64,000 nt of DNA from assembly GCA_000310025.1 (NCBI GenBank), contig FN648370.1, positions 85,903 through 149,902 of the forward strand, read 5' to 3'. Of the stretch, positions 36,001 to 47,812 are shown in pieces. A program made the position numbers and the translations under genes. The DNA comes from Ectocarpus siliculosus (taxonomy: Eukaryota; Sar; Phaeophyceae; Ectocarpales; Ectocarpaceae). Within the stretch, counting starts at the first letter, position 1. Each line of letters opens with the position of its first letter. Below the pieces are notes generated by a model. The model had not been told where the DNA came from, searched no databases, and saw only the letters and a program-made list of their open reading frames with translations.

Positions 36001-39000
36001 GGGAGTAACTCACCGTAAATCACCTCGTTTCGAATGAACAGCTCACCACATGCGTGTTGAAACAGCACGCGCAACGGCGAGGCACTCTGTAAAAATTGTG
36101 GGGCCTTATCGGCGCACACCGGCCACATGAACAACCACCAACACCACCACATACCACACCCCGTTTGGTAGTGATTGGATAGACTCATGTAAAGCACCGA
36201 TCGAAACTGCTGGATTGTTGTGGCGGGTGAAACGGACCGTACCTGGCAAAACATGGACAACTTGTCCCTTGCCCCCTCTACGACAGGCTTGCCCCCCCTA
36301 CACATCAGGAAGTCCGGGGCTAGGCCTGCGCCATGGAAGGACGGAAGAAAGCACGTGCACACAATGAACGGGCAACAGGTCAACATGAGAACATGACACC
36401 GTACAAATACAACAACAGAAGAGTCCGCAGATACCCAATATTTCTTCATGGTCCGGCTAGGGCTGCTGATGAGACAGACATGAACAGGAGTCATGGTGCG
36501 CTCTGGCAAGGACAAAACCAACCTTCAGCAACTTTCAGCTACAGGGGTAGGAGTTGAACCTCACCGAGAGCCCGCATCTGCTTGATGGAATGCTGCGTGG
36601 GCTTGGTCTTCTGCTCTCCCGGCGAGCCGAGCGAAGGTACCAGGCTAACATGCACGAAGCAGCAGTTCTTGTACCCAACCCTGAGAGGGTAACATCAAAA
36701 CCCGGCAAGGGGAGAATCACAAACGTGGCGGAGTGAAACGTGCTTAACGTTCCTACGTTCCTACTCTATGCGTTGCGGGTTCAGGGGGAGGCCACACAAT
36801 GCCAACACCACCAGCAATCGGACAAAATATGAGACATGCTGGTGTACTTGATTGCGAAGCCATCGCTACGAGAAAACAGAACAGACTGGCGATGTTCACC
36901 CATACCAACACAAGAATCGGCACCACCACCAGTATCTTGTCAATCTCCACGAGTGACCCGGGTAGCGCCAAGACAAGCACCACGCATCGTACGGTAGCAG
37001 TGGAACCAGCATGCACTACTACTATTTATCACTTTCACCTGTCTTGGAGCTGCCTCAAAGCCTCCACGAAAGGCATGCTCTCGATGTCCCCCAAAGTTCC
37101 ACCCAGCTCGATGATGCACACGTCGGGCTAACGCAATGCACAAGCCAACACAGGCATACAGACAGAGGTCAATCAAACAGACTCGGTATACACGATGGCG
37201 ATATAGAGAGTAGCGTTGGCATCGTAGAGAGTATGATACACTACTAGCAACGTTCAGAGCCTGCCTGTGCTGCGGATGGATAGTAACACCCTCGATGGCG
37301 AAATACACATACACGATCGTCCAAGACAAGTTTCCTGCACCCATTGTTACTCCTTTTGGCACATTCCAAGAATCGAGAGTAAGTAAGGTGCTTTCTGCGC
37401 TGCTACGATGTCGAAGGCAAGCGTACGACAAAGCTTTGGCAAATGATTTCGGTTCAGTAAAGACACGCAGAACTTTGAAGCACTTGCAAGTGACGTTGAA
37501 TTTAAAGCCACATTAGTCTATAGGCCGATATTCTGGAATCCAACAACAATCGTGCACCAAGAGAGCAAGGTGGTGGGGTCAAGGGTGGTGAGTAGAATGT
37601 AACAACAGCGCAGCGTCACAAACAAGAGAAGCACAAAGAGCAGGTAGGTGTTCGTAAAACGTAAAAGAGAAGTGCAACTACCAAATCATGGTATACCTCC
37701 TGGTCTGAGTTATCAACAGGCTTCTTGCTCACGCCGACGATCCAGTCCTGAAGTGCGTCCGTGATATGCGGCACCACCTGCAAGGAAGGAATTGCAACAA
37801 GATTGAACACTATTGTGAAACTGAACAAAAGGTAGGCCATACGAAAAGGTGAGATCGAATCAATCAGCATCATTCTTGACAGCATTAAGGAAGCCAGTCG
37901 ACATCAAACGTCGAACGAGAAACGTCTCAACATACTAAACAAACAAGCGAACACGACCTGACACCACATCAAACAATCATGCAAGCAAGTAACCTGTTCC
38001 AAAAAGAGCCGATGTACGCGCGCTCGGCAACTAAGTTTGTTCGCCCTGACATGAGAAGTGGAAGCCACCTTAGATGCCATCTATTCAGGAATATGCCCGA
38101 ATACAGACATGCGGGCAAGGAGGCAGTTCAGCGACAGACCAAACTGCGCTGCATAAACATACAAGCACGAGAGCGGAAATTTCATGCAGAGGTTTGAATG
38201 TGACTCTGTCTGACGGGAAAAAGGAACAAAATAGATACCTCCAAGACGACAATGAGACATGTATCAAGAAGCAATACGAATGTCAACGGCCACTTGTCAC
38301 TGGCAAATTTTCAACGGCCACCAGAAGTTGAAGCCAGAGTAGCTATGCACCTGCACGGTCTTCCCAAGGTAGTCTCCTCTCCGTTCCTTCTCGATAACGT
38401 ACTGGTAGATCTTTCTGCCAGTTTATGCGACACCGACAACAAAGACGGTGTACCAATAGTGAGCCCCCCTATCGTTGCAAAAGCCGCTATTTGCAACATA
38501 TCCCTATACAGATCTTGCCCCCTCGTACAAAGTGCACATACGCTCTGTTGAATTGCTCATCAGTGAGGAGCGAGTGAACAACATGAACCGTCTCTGCGTT
38601 ACGTGGGTGTTCGTGACGGATGCGATGGCTCAACCTCGTTTGCTATGGTACATATGAATGTTATTTTCCAGGGCGGCGCACGCAGGCGTACCCGTCGGAC
38701 AAACGCGGCACGTCAAACGGGATGAAGACTTGGCACCCATGCACGCCAGCCGGCTAGGACGGCACCATATCCACTCTCAGCGCTGTATTTCCATTGCAAT
38801 ACGTAGCGTTGTTCTCTACGGGAGAGTAGACAACCAATCCGTGTACGTACGTACCCTGTCGTGAGGTTGGACTCATTCCTGAGGTTGACGCCCATAAAAC
38901 GCTCATAGTTTCCCAGATCCAGATCCGTCTCTCCGCCGTCATCCAGCACGAAAACCTTTTAGCAGGAGAAAGAAAGAGAAACGTAAAAAACAAGACCAAC

Positions 39001-39952
39001 TCCCGCACCGACAACACAAGCAGCATCAACAACGATCGCATATAGCACGAAACTCAAAACATACCTCGCCATGCTCAAACGGAGACATGGTGCCAGCATC
39101 GACATTCAGGTACGGGTCAATCTTGATGGCCGTGGGTCTCAGCCCCATCATCTTGCACAGCACTCCAATGCTCGAGGCCGTCACCCCCTTGCCGATGCCG
39201 CTCAAAACCCCACCTAGTCGGCCGTATTTATAAACACATAGGCAGGGAAAGCAAATGTCGTGCAGAGTGGGACGCCGAATCAATGGACTACCACACCACA
39301 CTACTGCGAATGGTATGAGACGAACACCGTGTGTATGACTACTCCGTGAGCAAACGATCTCTTGCGACCACCGCATTAGTAATCATCATGGACGATTGCC
39401 TTCTTTCAAGACAGGTTCTGGCGGCAGCTACCTCGTAGGCTACTCACATGGCACACGGTCCTTGTCGACATCGGGTGTGGTGGTGTCTGCCAAGTGGTGA
39501 TGTTCAATGCGGTCATGAACAATCTGAGGGACTACCTCATGCCAAAGAAACCAACACATCTGATGTGGTGGGTGTAACGGCTTAGCGGGCGCAGCTTGCT
39601 TCGTGTAACCGGGTATTTGCTGTGCGCACAACTCACCGGTGACAACAATGAATTTGCACTCCTGTTTATGGTCGCCCCGAAACCTAGCCATGACGTCGAG
39701 TACACCTTCATCATCACCAGAAACAGCAGAACCACCAACGTCGATATCGACGTCGCTTCTGCTGTCCTGTTCGTAGTCGTGCATATAATCGAGTTCCTTA
39801 TCGCTTGAAGATTCTTGAGACGCTTGAGACTCTTGAGATTCTTGAGACCCGAAAGGTGGTTCAACCTGTCCAAAGTCCTTCATCGTCCTTCCTCTTCCTT
39901 TTCCCTTCCCCCTGTCCTTCCCCTTGCCACTGCCGCCACCCCGAAGTGCCAT
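30005..39952 (-). CDS. CTPS: CTP synthase (glutamine-hydrolysing), 18 exons
   Basis: Makes CTP from UTP, ATP and glutamine; last step of pyrimidine ribonucleotide synthesis. Exons on minus: 39952-39637, 39213-39065, 38955-38855, 38414-38351, 37777-37697, 37127-37039, 36680-36565, 36325-36243, 35810-35735, 35626-35613, 35159-35042, 34520-34357, 33714-33596, 32964-32899, 32408-32342, 32050-31916, 31159-30995, 30109-30005. One frame, 675 residues. N-terminal amidoligase: [13 protein letters not shown] with the P-loop at about 110-115, [21 protein letters not shown]-terminal class I glutamine amidotransferase: GICLGMQ with nucleophile Cys507, and YHPEF with catalytic His643 and Glu645. Human and E. 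coli enzymes begin almost at the KYV-VTGG strand; here about 95 extra residues precede it, Gly/Lys/Arg-rich then SQE-rich and acidic. The ATG at 39952 was chosen, but ATGs at 39964, 39970 and 39976 and farther upstream are in frame, so the start is uncertain. Confidence 0.95.
32602..32641 (-). repeat. Pentanucleotide microsatellite (ATCAC)n
   Basis: Eight perfect copies of a 5-bp unit lie in CTP synthase intron 14, between the exon carrying the glutaminase cysteine and the next exon. Confidence 0.9.
35613..35626 (-). other. 14-nt microexon of CTP synthase
   Basis: Exon 9 ends in phase 1 with one A before GTGAGT (35735), and exon 11 starts in phase 0 at 35159. A 14-nt segment with AG just upstream and GTGAGT just downstream bridges them: it completes an Ile codon and adds Met-His-Glu-Ile. 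This restores the helix after LLLLEQ, where bacterial and human enzymes have similar residues. No other segment in the intervening 575 bp fits both phase and family sequence. Confidence 0.8.
36014..36086 (-). other. Possible cassette (poison) exon in CTP synthase intron 8
   Basis: A 73-nt segment is open in phase 0 and has a pyrimidine-rich tract ending CAG upstream and GTGAGT downstream. The CTPS family has no residues at this position, and inclusion would shift exon 9 out of frame and reach a stop quickly. It is therefore not part of the protein model. It may be a nonproductive alternative exon or chance. Confidence 0.3.
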
Positions 39953-40970
39953 TGATCTCCACATCACCATCGACATCCATGGCGCTTTCTCTGAGTGCCC
40001 GCTCGCTTTATGCAGGCGCGTCGGCAGTGATTGCGGGGAGGCAGATACTGGCATGAGGCAACACATTCGTCCATCGCTATTGTTGCGAATGCGTTGACTG
40101 CCGTCAAGACGAGTATGTATGCGAATGACATCGCATAACGCCATACGGTACGCAAAAACAGCGTCAACACACCAGACCATCACATGGTAATCAAGTACAC
40201 AGCAATAGGGCGTGGGTCTGGCCCAACCAAGATGTTGGGTCGCCGCCACGAGATTATCAGCGCTCCTGCGGTTGACGTACACCCGGCAGCGGTTGGTGTT
40301 TCGATAGACAGCATGGCGCACGGATCAAAGTGCCACACATGACCGTACAATGTAAAGCGACTGCTGTTAGTTTATGCATCAATGCTCTCACCGCAATCGT
40401 CTGCAGCGTGGTGTGCGCCCTGTTTGTGGCCGCCAACACCAACCTCGTCGGCAAGTGTAGGATTCGGACCTGCGATTGCCCTTTCCTCTGTGTTGCTTTT
40501 ATCGCTAGTCCTGCGACTCAGTCGCCGGTTCAAACCCTTCCACCAACCAGCAAACTCAGGCGATGGCCTGCTTCTGTAGCTTCCACCACTATTGCGCGAA
40601 GAAGAGGCTGTGTTGCGAACGCCAGCAGCGGCGGATCGTCCAGTAGTAGTAGCGGTCGATATTTTGCACTGGGTCAGCAGCACAGCAGTGAGGCCCGCAA
40701 CGAAGGCCATCAAAGCATGTATACTACGTCGCCGATTCATAGGAGAGCTTCCGGCACCACAGCGAGGTCTGTCCCTACTGCCCTCTTGCCCCACCGGTCG
40801 CAGCTCATAGGCTGTTGTCTAGTTCATGATCCATGCGGCGCAATCAGAGGTTCAAACCACGGAGCCCCATGCTGCACGCTGACGGGACGCCGGCTCATGT
40901 CATGTGTGTCTCATGTGCGGCTGTTGAGAGACACACACTGCTGACTGCTGTGAGGACGACTGCGCGCACC
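39953..40970. promoter_or_regulatory. Divergent intergenic region between CTP synthase and the trigger-factor-like gene
   Basis: About 1.0 kb between two divergent start codons, expected to hold both promoters and 5' UTRs. The CTPS reading frame stays open upstream to about 40321, so part of this may be N-terminal coding sequence if an upstream ATG is used. No clear TATA box or known operator is seen. Confidence 0.4.
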
Positions 40971-43900
40971 ATGGCGAGACAGGCTTTAGTCGCAATACTT
41001 GCGAGTGTACTGACGGCCTTATGCTGCTCCCAGGCGTTTGCGTTCGTGGGAACGGGCATCAACCTCGTGAGTAAACACAAGCCTGATACGGGACGGCTCT
41101 TGTGACATGTAGACAGAGAGAATGGCAGGTGTCATGACATGTACGAAGCTGTACTATTCACAGCAGTAGCATGAAACCAGCTCGATGCCAGGCATACGTG
41201 GACTAGTCGATGCGAGCAAAGTGAAATCTAGCTTTTTTGCATGCACCATGTCGCATTTGACTGCTGACTCTACGCTGTGAACAAATCGGCGACATACTCC
41301 AGTACGAAGGCACGGCAGCGTTGCTTGTGTGCACGTGTGACAAGGACCATGAACCAGCTGTAGGCTGCTGTGGGCTATATGCAGGGGGATTCGTTGATAA
41401 AATACCCGAATGTACATACTTCTCTCCCATGTTGCGCCCATCTTGATCAAGAACGCTTGAGTTTAACGTTGTCATCCGTCGATTGATAGCCGACGGTGGA
41501 TATGAGCAAGTACCGCCGTTAACCTGACAGTCTCGTGAGTTCCTACCGACAGTGAAAGCTGGAATGCTGGAATAATAGTACAGCCCTTGTGAACGTTCCG
41601 AAACACAGGTTGCGCTTTTTTAATCAGGTTATAATGTTGATGCAATGCATGGGACATGTAGGAATGACTCCTGATCTGCATGCAGAGTGCGTTCAGGTTC
41701 AGTGCAATCAATGCGTACATACGTAGGAAGTCTACATACTCTACCAAGGACACGAGTTGTGGATTATCCATCTTCTTTTGCATACCAGGTTTGTTATTAC
41801 GAAGTACACCACTTCGGTCCTCACGGTATGTTGCACGCACGCTCTTTGTAGGAGAGACTGACGGGTGTAACAGTCCATATGTACCTTCTTTAAACCCGCC
41901 GCCGTTCTTACTGCAGCCTTCGTATGGCACACAGCCGAGGCGCCCCTGACGAATGAACTGCTGCAGGACGTAATCTCTCTTTCCTCTTGTTTGCCGTGAC
42001 GGCACTTGGTTGCCCAAAGAAATGGGGACGAGGAGAGTCCTTGTGATACGTGTAGTTTCGTGTGCGAATGTTCCTGGAAATTGTTTGGAACATTTCCTGG
42101 ACCGGTCGGCATAATACAACAGTATCTCCGTGACCGTTTATTCTTCCCCTATAGTGTGGGATAAGACAGTGGCTTCACCTCCCGCCGCTGGTGAAGTCAC
42201 CCTTTCCCTGAGCTTTATTGTAGAATCGATTTTCGCGAAAGTCCCCTGCACTGGGGCACCATTGTCCTGCGTAGTTGCCGCATTTCGTCCGCATGTCCGC
42301 ATCCTGGACAGCATGTCTCGAACCAGCTGAATGCATGACGTCTGTGTATTATACTGCTTTTGTAGTCGAAGTGGGGAACGACAAACAGGTTAACATGTAC
42401 TGGAATTTTACACGCTCTTGTTTGCTCAGGGTACAGACACACAGGCACCAGTGCTTTGACGCCTGGTATATCCCACGGTGAAGTTGGTACTGGAACATCA
42501 CGTATTCTTATATACCTAACTATGTTGGAATCGCACTTTGTTCGGGTCTGCTCTAGACTATACAGGTCAATGCTCATATCATGACCTTTAAACAAACAAC
42601 CGTTCGTCCTTCAATCTCAGCACTCTACGCGATGGAACAGCTGTGGCACGAGGGGCATGCGCATGGAGGTGGAGGAGCTTGAACAACTCAATCCAGCCAT
42701 CAAGGGCAAAAAGCTGGAGATCGTCGATGAGGTTCGAAACATGTACAAATACCTGTTGGAACATATTTCGTAGGTTACCGCTGCGTCGATATGACAGGGA
42801 GACTCAAACGTGCGCTGGGCAACCTCTCAAGCCGTGGATTCGAACATGCAAACGATGACGTGTACTATTGTTTTATTGTTGATTTATTGGAGCCCATACG
42901 TGCGTTGTGTCGCACCATAGCAGAGTTGGACGCCTGGTCAATATTTCAAGAATGTCAAGCTGGAGCCCTGCTTCACCCAAGCATCGCCCAACTCCAGGGA
43001 AAAACTGCCCAACATGATCGTTTCCAGTGAGAAAACAACGACACCTGTGGAAAATGACATTTTATCGTCCTTCCCGGTTTGATATGGCCACAGAGGTGAT
43101 TCTATTCTTTGACAGCGATACTGCAAATTGAGTTCTGTGTTTCTGCGGCTTTGCTCACAGCGATCTGCTTCCAGACCTTTTCGCCCACTAGTAACGAGGG
43201 CGGTGAATATCAGTACGTGTAAACTGGTCGGGGAATTTGGCACATTGACTGTTCGTTTAGTTTTGGTGTTTGAACGAAACGGAGCTTTTCTGTTGTGATC
43301 AGAGTTTCCGGTCATGTAGTAGAGCTGTGGGTTCGTCCTGAATAGACTGTTCTGGGTGCCAGATCTACACCTTGTCTGCCGCATCAGCCGGGGTTACACA
43401 CGAGAAAGAAGTTACATGCAAACATTGCTTTTTGTTTACTCTGTCTTCCCGCATGCGGTGGTTGCGTTTACCATTGAACGCGATAAGGGTTTAGCATTTC
43501 CTTCCCTCGTTGTGTGGTTGCTCTCGACTTTGCGTTTTCCACGCCTAACTTGCGATTTCAGTTCCAGGGAGGTTAGAAACTGCATCCAGAGCATCAAAAG
43601 GTTTCTAAACTTCATGGGCAACCAGGTGCTAGCTCGGTAAAAAGCTCGATATGGAGCAATTTAGGAGTCTGTCGTTTGGTTATGGTTTTCGCGACCATTG
43701 CCCGCCTCTCTTTCGCCGAGGACCAAGCGTAACGACTCGTACTGTACACGGGCACCACTCAAGTTCAGAGTCCTGGTCCTCTGCTGTGTTGAGTTTTCGA
43801 TGCGATCGATACTTTTACCATCAGTCCTGGCTCGCCTCAAATTTGCCCTATCGTTGCTCTCACATACACACAGATGTCTCCGCTCAGTCTTATATTCCTC

Positions 43901-45880
43901 GTTTGCTTTCGTTTGGTGGCGAGAGGGTGTGGGCGTTCTCGTTCAGGTACAGAAGTTGGACGGCTGATTTTTTCGGTTTTAGGGTTTGATGGGAAGTTCG
44001 AAGCTGACGTACTAGGTTCTGTTTGAGACGTACGCCCAAACAATTTCTTCCTCGAACTGGAAGGCCTTCGCACGAAGGTCACAAACAATCGGACTTCTGA
44101 CAAATGATCCCTGAAGAGAGGTCGAAACATGCTGCTAGGTAGCGTATTTGGCTATTTAGTAGACGGAACATTCTTGGTAGGGCCTTTTCAGGATGGTAAT
44201 AAGGTCGAGCAACCACTGGATGAACAACGACAGCCTACGGCAGCACCACGTTTTGTGCTTTGTCCATTCGCTGTGTAGATGCCATGTGTGATCCCTTTGA
44301 TGGGACCTCTGGTACAAAAACGTTTTTGCTCTCCTCTCCGCACGATACGTTTCACGGCAAGCTGACGATGCCAAATCTTGCTACTATGGTTCTTGACGTG
44401 TGTACGCAACCAGGCGGAAGGGGTTTGGAAATATGAGTTCGACATTGAAGCTCCCGGACCTAGGACGCAATCTCTGCACCATCGAATCCTGCGAGAGATC
44501 AAGAACAAGTCGGATTTTCCAGGCTATCGTAAGGGAGAGGTGAGGAACAATGATCATTTTCTTTGGAATAGGCGCACAGGCGTACACACTTTGAGGAAAA
44601 TTGCAGTGCACCACTGATCCTTGCTCTCCCTCCGTGAAATTGTCTCGTATTCGGTTTGAATGCTTGCAAACCTATTTCACCAAACACGAAGACTTGACGT
44701 TTATTTTTTTACTTCTTCCCTTCCTAAAGTGGTTGGTTGTTTTGTTGTTCGTCCGCCGTACCGTGTCGGACGACAAACCGTTCCGCATGACGATCACCGG
44801 CATACTTCGTGCTGGCGCTGTACTGGCACTGTTGGCGCTCTGTGGCGCCGTGAAAGATTCCTCCGCGACTTATGCCAGAGGCTACCAAGGTCAGACACGC
44901 GGTGTTTGGCACTTGCCGAAGGCGTATACTTTCTTTAGGATGCATGCCCCCCAGTGCATTTTTTCTGACTGTTTATTGTGCGGACCCACGTGCATGGGCG
45001 TGCTTCAACAGCGTGGGTTCTGGGTTGTGCATAACAGTGTTCCCACGCAAGACTCGTCTGAACGTGACTTGCTGCCGATCCGCACGAAGATACACTGTGT
45101 ACTGCTTTATGAAATGCTAATGCTTACACGCAACACTACGGCTTTCCTATATGGGGTAGTCTCGCCCTCCTTGTTTTTCGTGCTGCATGTATGTAGCCTA
45201 ACTGTGGTGTTCTTTTCGTCTTTCCTTTGTCTTCTACTGTTCACCGTACACCCAAACTAGTTGTGCGTATCACTGGGCTAGTCTGGATGATATCACTTGT
45301 TTTTACAACGCTATCTCTCTCATGTTCTTCTGTTGTCATGAGACAGTATGTGATTGAGGAAGTCATGAACGAAGGTCTACAAACAGCTTTGGCTACATAC
45401 AACCTGGTTGGAGCGAAGGGAGATGGGAGTGAGGCTGACATCAAGAACGACATTGAAGACATGCTCAAGGTGGGTGACCGCAAAGACTTGCCAAGGTCGT
45501 GATGGCTGTGTCCGGTGTCTGTTTAGCATATCCACGTGTGATACTTCCGTCGATCATCAAAACCCGCTGTTTTTGTGGTCGATGGCTTGTTACGATCTTG
45601 GAAAGACTCTGCTCCCATCGTGTGGTTGTGTACATGATGAAATTACCGCGGTGCAGCTTAGCACTCATCGTTGCGTACAACGTGCTTCATTTATGTCTTG
45701 CTCTGCTCTTCACTCTGGTGCCGCCGGTTGTTGTTGCCGCTCGTTGTACTCTACTGATTTGAACAGGTATTCAAGCCGGGAAAACCTCTGTCGTTCAGTT
45801 GCACGTTTGATGCGAAACCAAAACCTGAAGATGAAGACGGTGGCCCAGATGATGATGCGGCAGCAGTGGACGCTGCCTAG
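40971..45880 (+). CDS. Plastid-targeted trigger-factor-like ribosome-binding protein
   Basis: Probably a nascent-chain chaperone or relative in the plastid. Exons: 40971-41066, 42621-42769, 43562-43625, 44414-44539, 45347-45469, 45767-45880; one frame, 223 residues, TAG at 45878. The start ATG sits in CACCATGG, an ideal context. Residues 1-24 form a signal peptide ending SQAFAF, with Phe in the cleavage region, as in heterokont plastid presequences; a Ser/Thr/Arg-rich transit-like segment follows. Residues 104-145 match the trigger factor N-domain, with the signature FPGYRKGE at 138-145. Residues 146-220 fit the rest of the domain (YVIEEVMNEG, then VFKPGKPLSF). There is no PPIase or C-terminal chaperone domain, as in short plant-type TF-like proteins. 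Most relatives have about a dozen residues containing PP between RKG and the next helix. These are missing here, so a small phase-0 exon between 44540 and 45346 may have been overlooked. Exons 2-3 are less certain than 1 and 4-6. Confidence 0.75.
41472..42119 (-). other. Unassigned 215-codon open frame inside TF-like intron 1
   Basis: A 648-bp open frame on the minus strand, opening with TTG rather than ATG at its 5' end. It contains no motif I recognise and lies wholly in a 1.55-kb intron of the plus-strand gene. It is one of the longer frames not explained as a shadow of coding sequence, but it could be chance. Confidence 0.2.
44601..45260 (+). other. Open frame with an internal signal-peptide-like start in TF-like intron 4
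   Basis: A 219-codon open frame. The ATG at 44788 begins a classic signal-peptide-like stretch (basic residue, then an Ala/Leu-rich core), followed by a Ser/Thr/Tyr segment. It could be an alternative first exon giving a second leader to the downstream trigger-factor exons, or chance. The GTCAGA after it is a weak donor. Confidence 0.2.
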
Positions 45881-46111
45881 TCTAGTAGTGCTTGCGCAGT
45901 GAAGGAGAGCAGGTTCAATCAGCTTTTGAGTAGCCATCAAAAAGGAATCCATCCTCGTCTACCATCGATTTATTCCTTCGCAAAGACGTGTTTTGTCCTG
46001 CCATGGAGATGTTCGACCCGAAGCGTCTCCCAAGCGACTTCTTGCAAACGATTGCCTTGTTTGACCATATGTGGAACTCCAGGTTTCGTAGATGAACGAG
46101 TGGTAAAAACA
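45881..46111. other. Short convergent interval after the TF-like gene
   Basis: 231 bp between the TAG of the plus-strand gene and the stop of the minus-strand frame at 46112. It presumably carries overlapping 3' UTRs. No feature was recognised. Confidence 0.4.
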
Positions 46112-46321
46112 TCAGCGTGACGTACCCTGCTCTCTTTTGGCTCGGAGCTTGCGATTGGGCGCCCTAGAAATTGGAGGGACAAAATAATGTTCCGGGTCCT
46201 CTGATGTAGCTCTTTCGTACTCCGAGTATTTGCTCTTTAACGTTCGCAAGACTTCACGAACACGGTCGTCCCTCCAGACGGCTACCGCGATGAGCTTCCG
46301 ACGTTTCGCAGCGCCTGCCAT
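46112..46321 (-). CDS. Small basic ORF; possible terminal exon of the CCDC13-like gene
   Basis: A 69-codon frame from ATG at 46321 to TGA at 46114-46112, rich in Arg/Lys with a helical middle (DDRVREVLRTLKSKYSEYER). An in-frame TGA stands directly before the ATG. It could be an independent small gene. Alternatively it is the last coding exon of the coiled-coil gene upstream, entered through an AG at about 46292, which would continue phase 0 with LIAVAVWRDD. That acceptor has a poor pyrimidine tract. I do not recognise the protein. Confidence 0.35.
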   Translation of the reverse strand: MAGAAKRRKLIAVAVWRDDRVREVLRTLKSKYSEYERATSEDPEHYFVPPISRAPNRKLRAKREQGTSR

Positions 46322-47812
46322 TCAGAGCATGCAGAGGGATATGTTTGTCGGCAGGACGACTTTGTTCAAATCGCATTAGAAACTTTTGGCCTACCCCAGA
46401 CATCGACTGACGTGCATGCGTCAGCCTGACGGGGCGCATTCCGTGTCGACTCGTGAAATTGGATACAAGGAGAAACCGTGTATGTTAGATGAAGATTTAT
46501 CCACTATGCTACTCACACGTACACGCTAACTACTTTATCAGCAGCGTGTGGCAAGCGATCCGGCCCCGGAGATCCCGATCATCCAATGATCCAGCTGGGA
46601 GGCTAAGAGCCTACAAGTATATCTTTTGTTAGCAGTAGCGTAGCGGATAAGTCTTTTTCTAACAGTGTACGCATGGTTAATGAACGAAGGACCACGAGAA
46701 TCTTCTATGAACTAAAAATGGTGGGCGAGGCAAAGGAAGCAGAATTAGTCATGAACTAGACTGCTGGTGACCAAGATAGAACACGTCAGTGAAGTTTCGT
46801 TTGTCTACGATACGTACTTCCCAGGAAACAAGAATGCTTACATTGGGATCGTCTCAGAGTAGGCGCGTTTCCCAACTTAGATCGCACCTATCATTCACTC
46901 AGGTATTCAAATCAGCACATTGCTTCAGCACGGGGAAACCACAGGAAATGGGGAAGCGTTTTGTCCAACCCACACAGGTTGAAGGTTTACTTGTTTGAAC
47001 GCCTGCAAAATCACTTGACTGTGCAATGTGTTAATTGAGCTGGTGACCCTACCCGACCATCTGGTGCCACTCATGACCATAATGCATCCATCCTTATCTG
47101 ATTTGGCGCTCGAAACTTGGCAGGGGTTTTGTTCATGACAAAGCGGAAGTTTTCGCCCCGTGTTCCTTCCGAGAAATAACCCGGGCAAATAGTACAAAAA
47201 AAAGATGACCTCCTCAGCTGTCCGCGAGGGAATAATCGAAATCTCGAGGACGGGTCCGGGTTTCGCTATTAATTATTCCCTGATGACGATCCCTAACAAA
47301 TTCTTGACGTCATATTCTAAGGGATGCACCGAAAAAGTTTTCTTTACCTCCCCTTGTTTCAGCCAAATTAACACTGGTGCCATGCAGTCCCAACCATCGC
47401 ATTAGAAAAGCAGAGCCTAACAAATGCAGCCAGACAAACCTCAAGACGATTGATTATAATTTCCGGGCCGCAGCACGCAATGCAAATATATCTAGGATTA
47501 ATAAATACCCTAATGGTAATACCTCTTCCTGTAACGCATTTTTCCCGGTTGTCCCATACGAGTACACCCGCACTACCACCGCTGCTCGGCTTGATGTCCT
47601 AGCAGAGAACTAATGCCAAGGTCAGGCGAACGCATCATCAGGTGTTCTTGTATAGCCGCAGGAAAACTCGTTGAGTATTTAAGATCGACCCTGTGAAAGT
47701 TCCCTCGGCATAAAGACTACAGCATGCCAATGTCTATACATCTGCAGCCATTACCTCAGCGCAAGAGGAGTAAAAGGCGACCGCACGAGCCAAAGGGTTC
47801 CGAGGCACTCAC
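46322..47812 (-). other. Unresolved 1.5-kb stretch at the 3' side of the CCDC13-like gene
   Basis: It lies downstream of a confident donor site (47812-47811, GTGAGT), so it begins as an intron. The C-terminal coiled coil expected of CCDC13 relatives was not found here. Much of 46480-47640 looks more AT-rich and less gene-like than the surroundings and could be an inserted degenerate sequence. No terminal repeats or transposase motifs were seen. Confidence 0.3.

Noticed and set aside
40440-40560. tRNA-like elements (GGTTCAAACC and GGTCCGAATCC box B look-alikes, followed by ACCAACCA)
   Set aside because: No matching acceptor stem, D arm or anticodon arm can be folded on either strand at the right distances.
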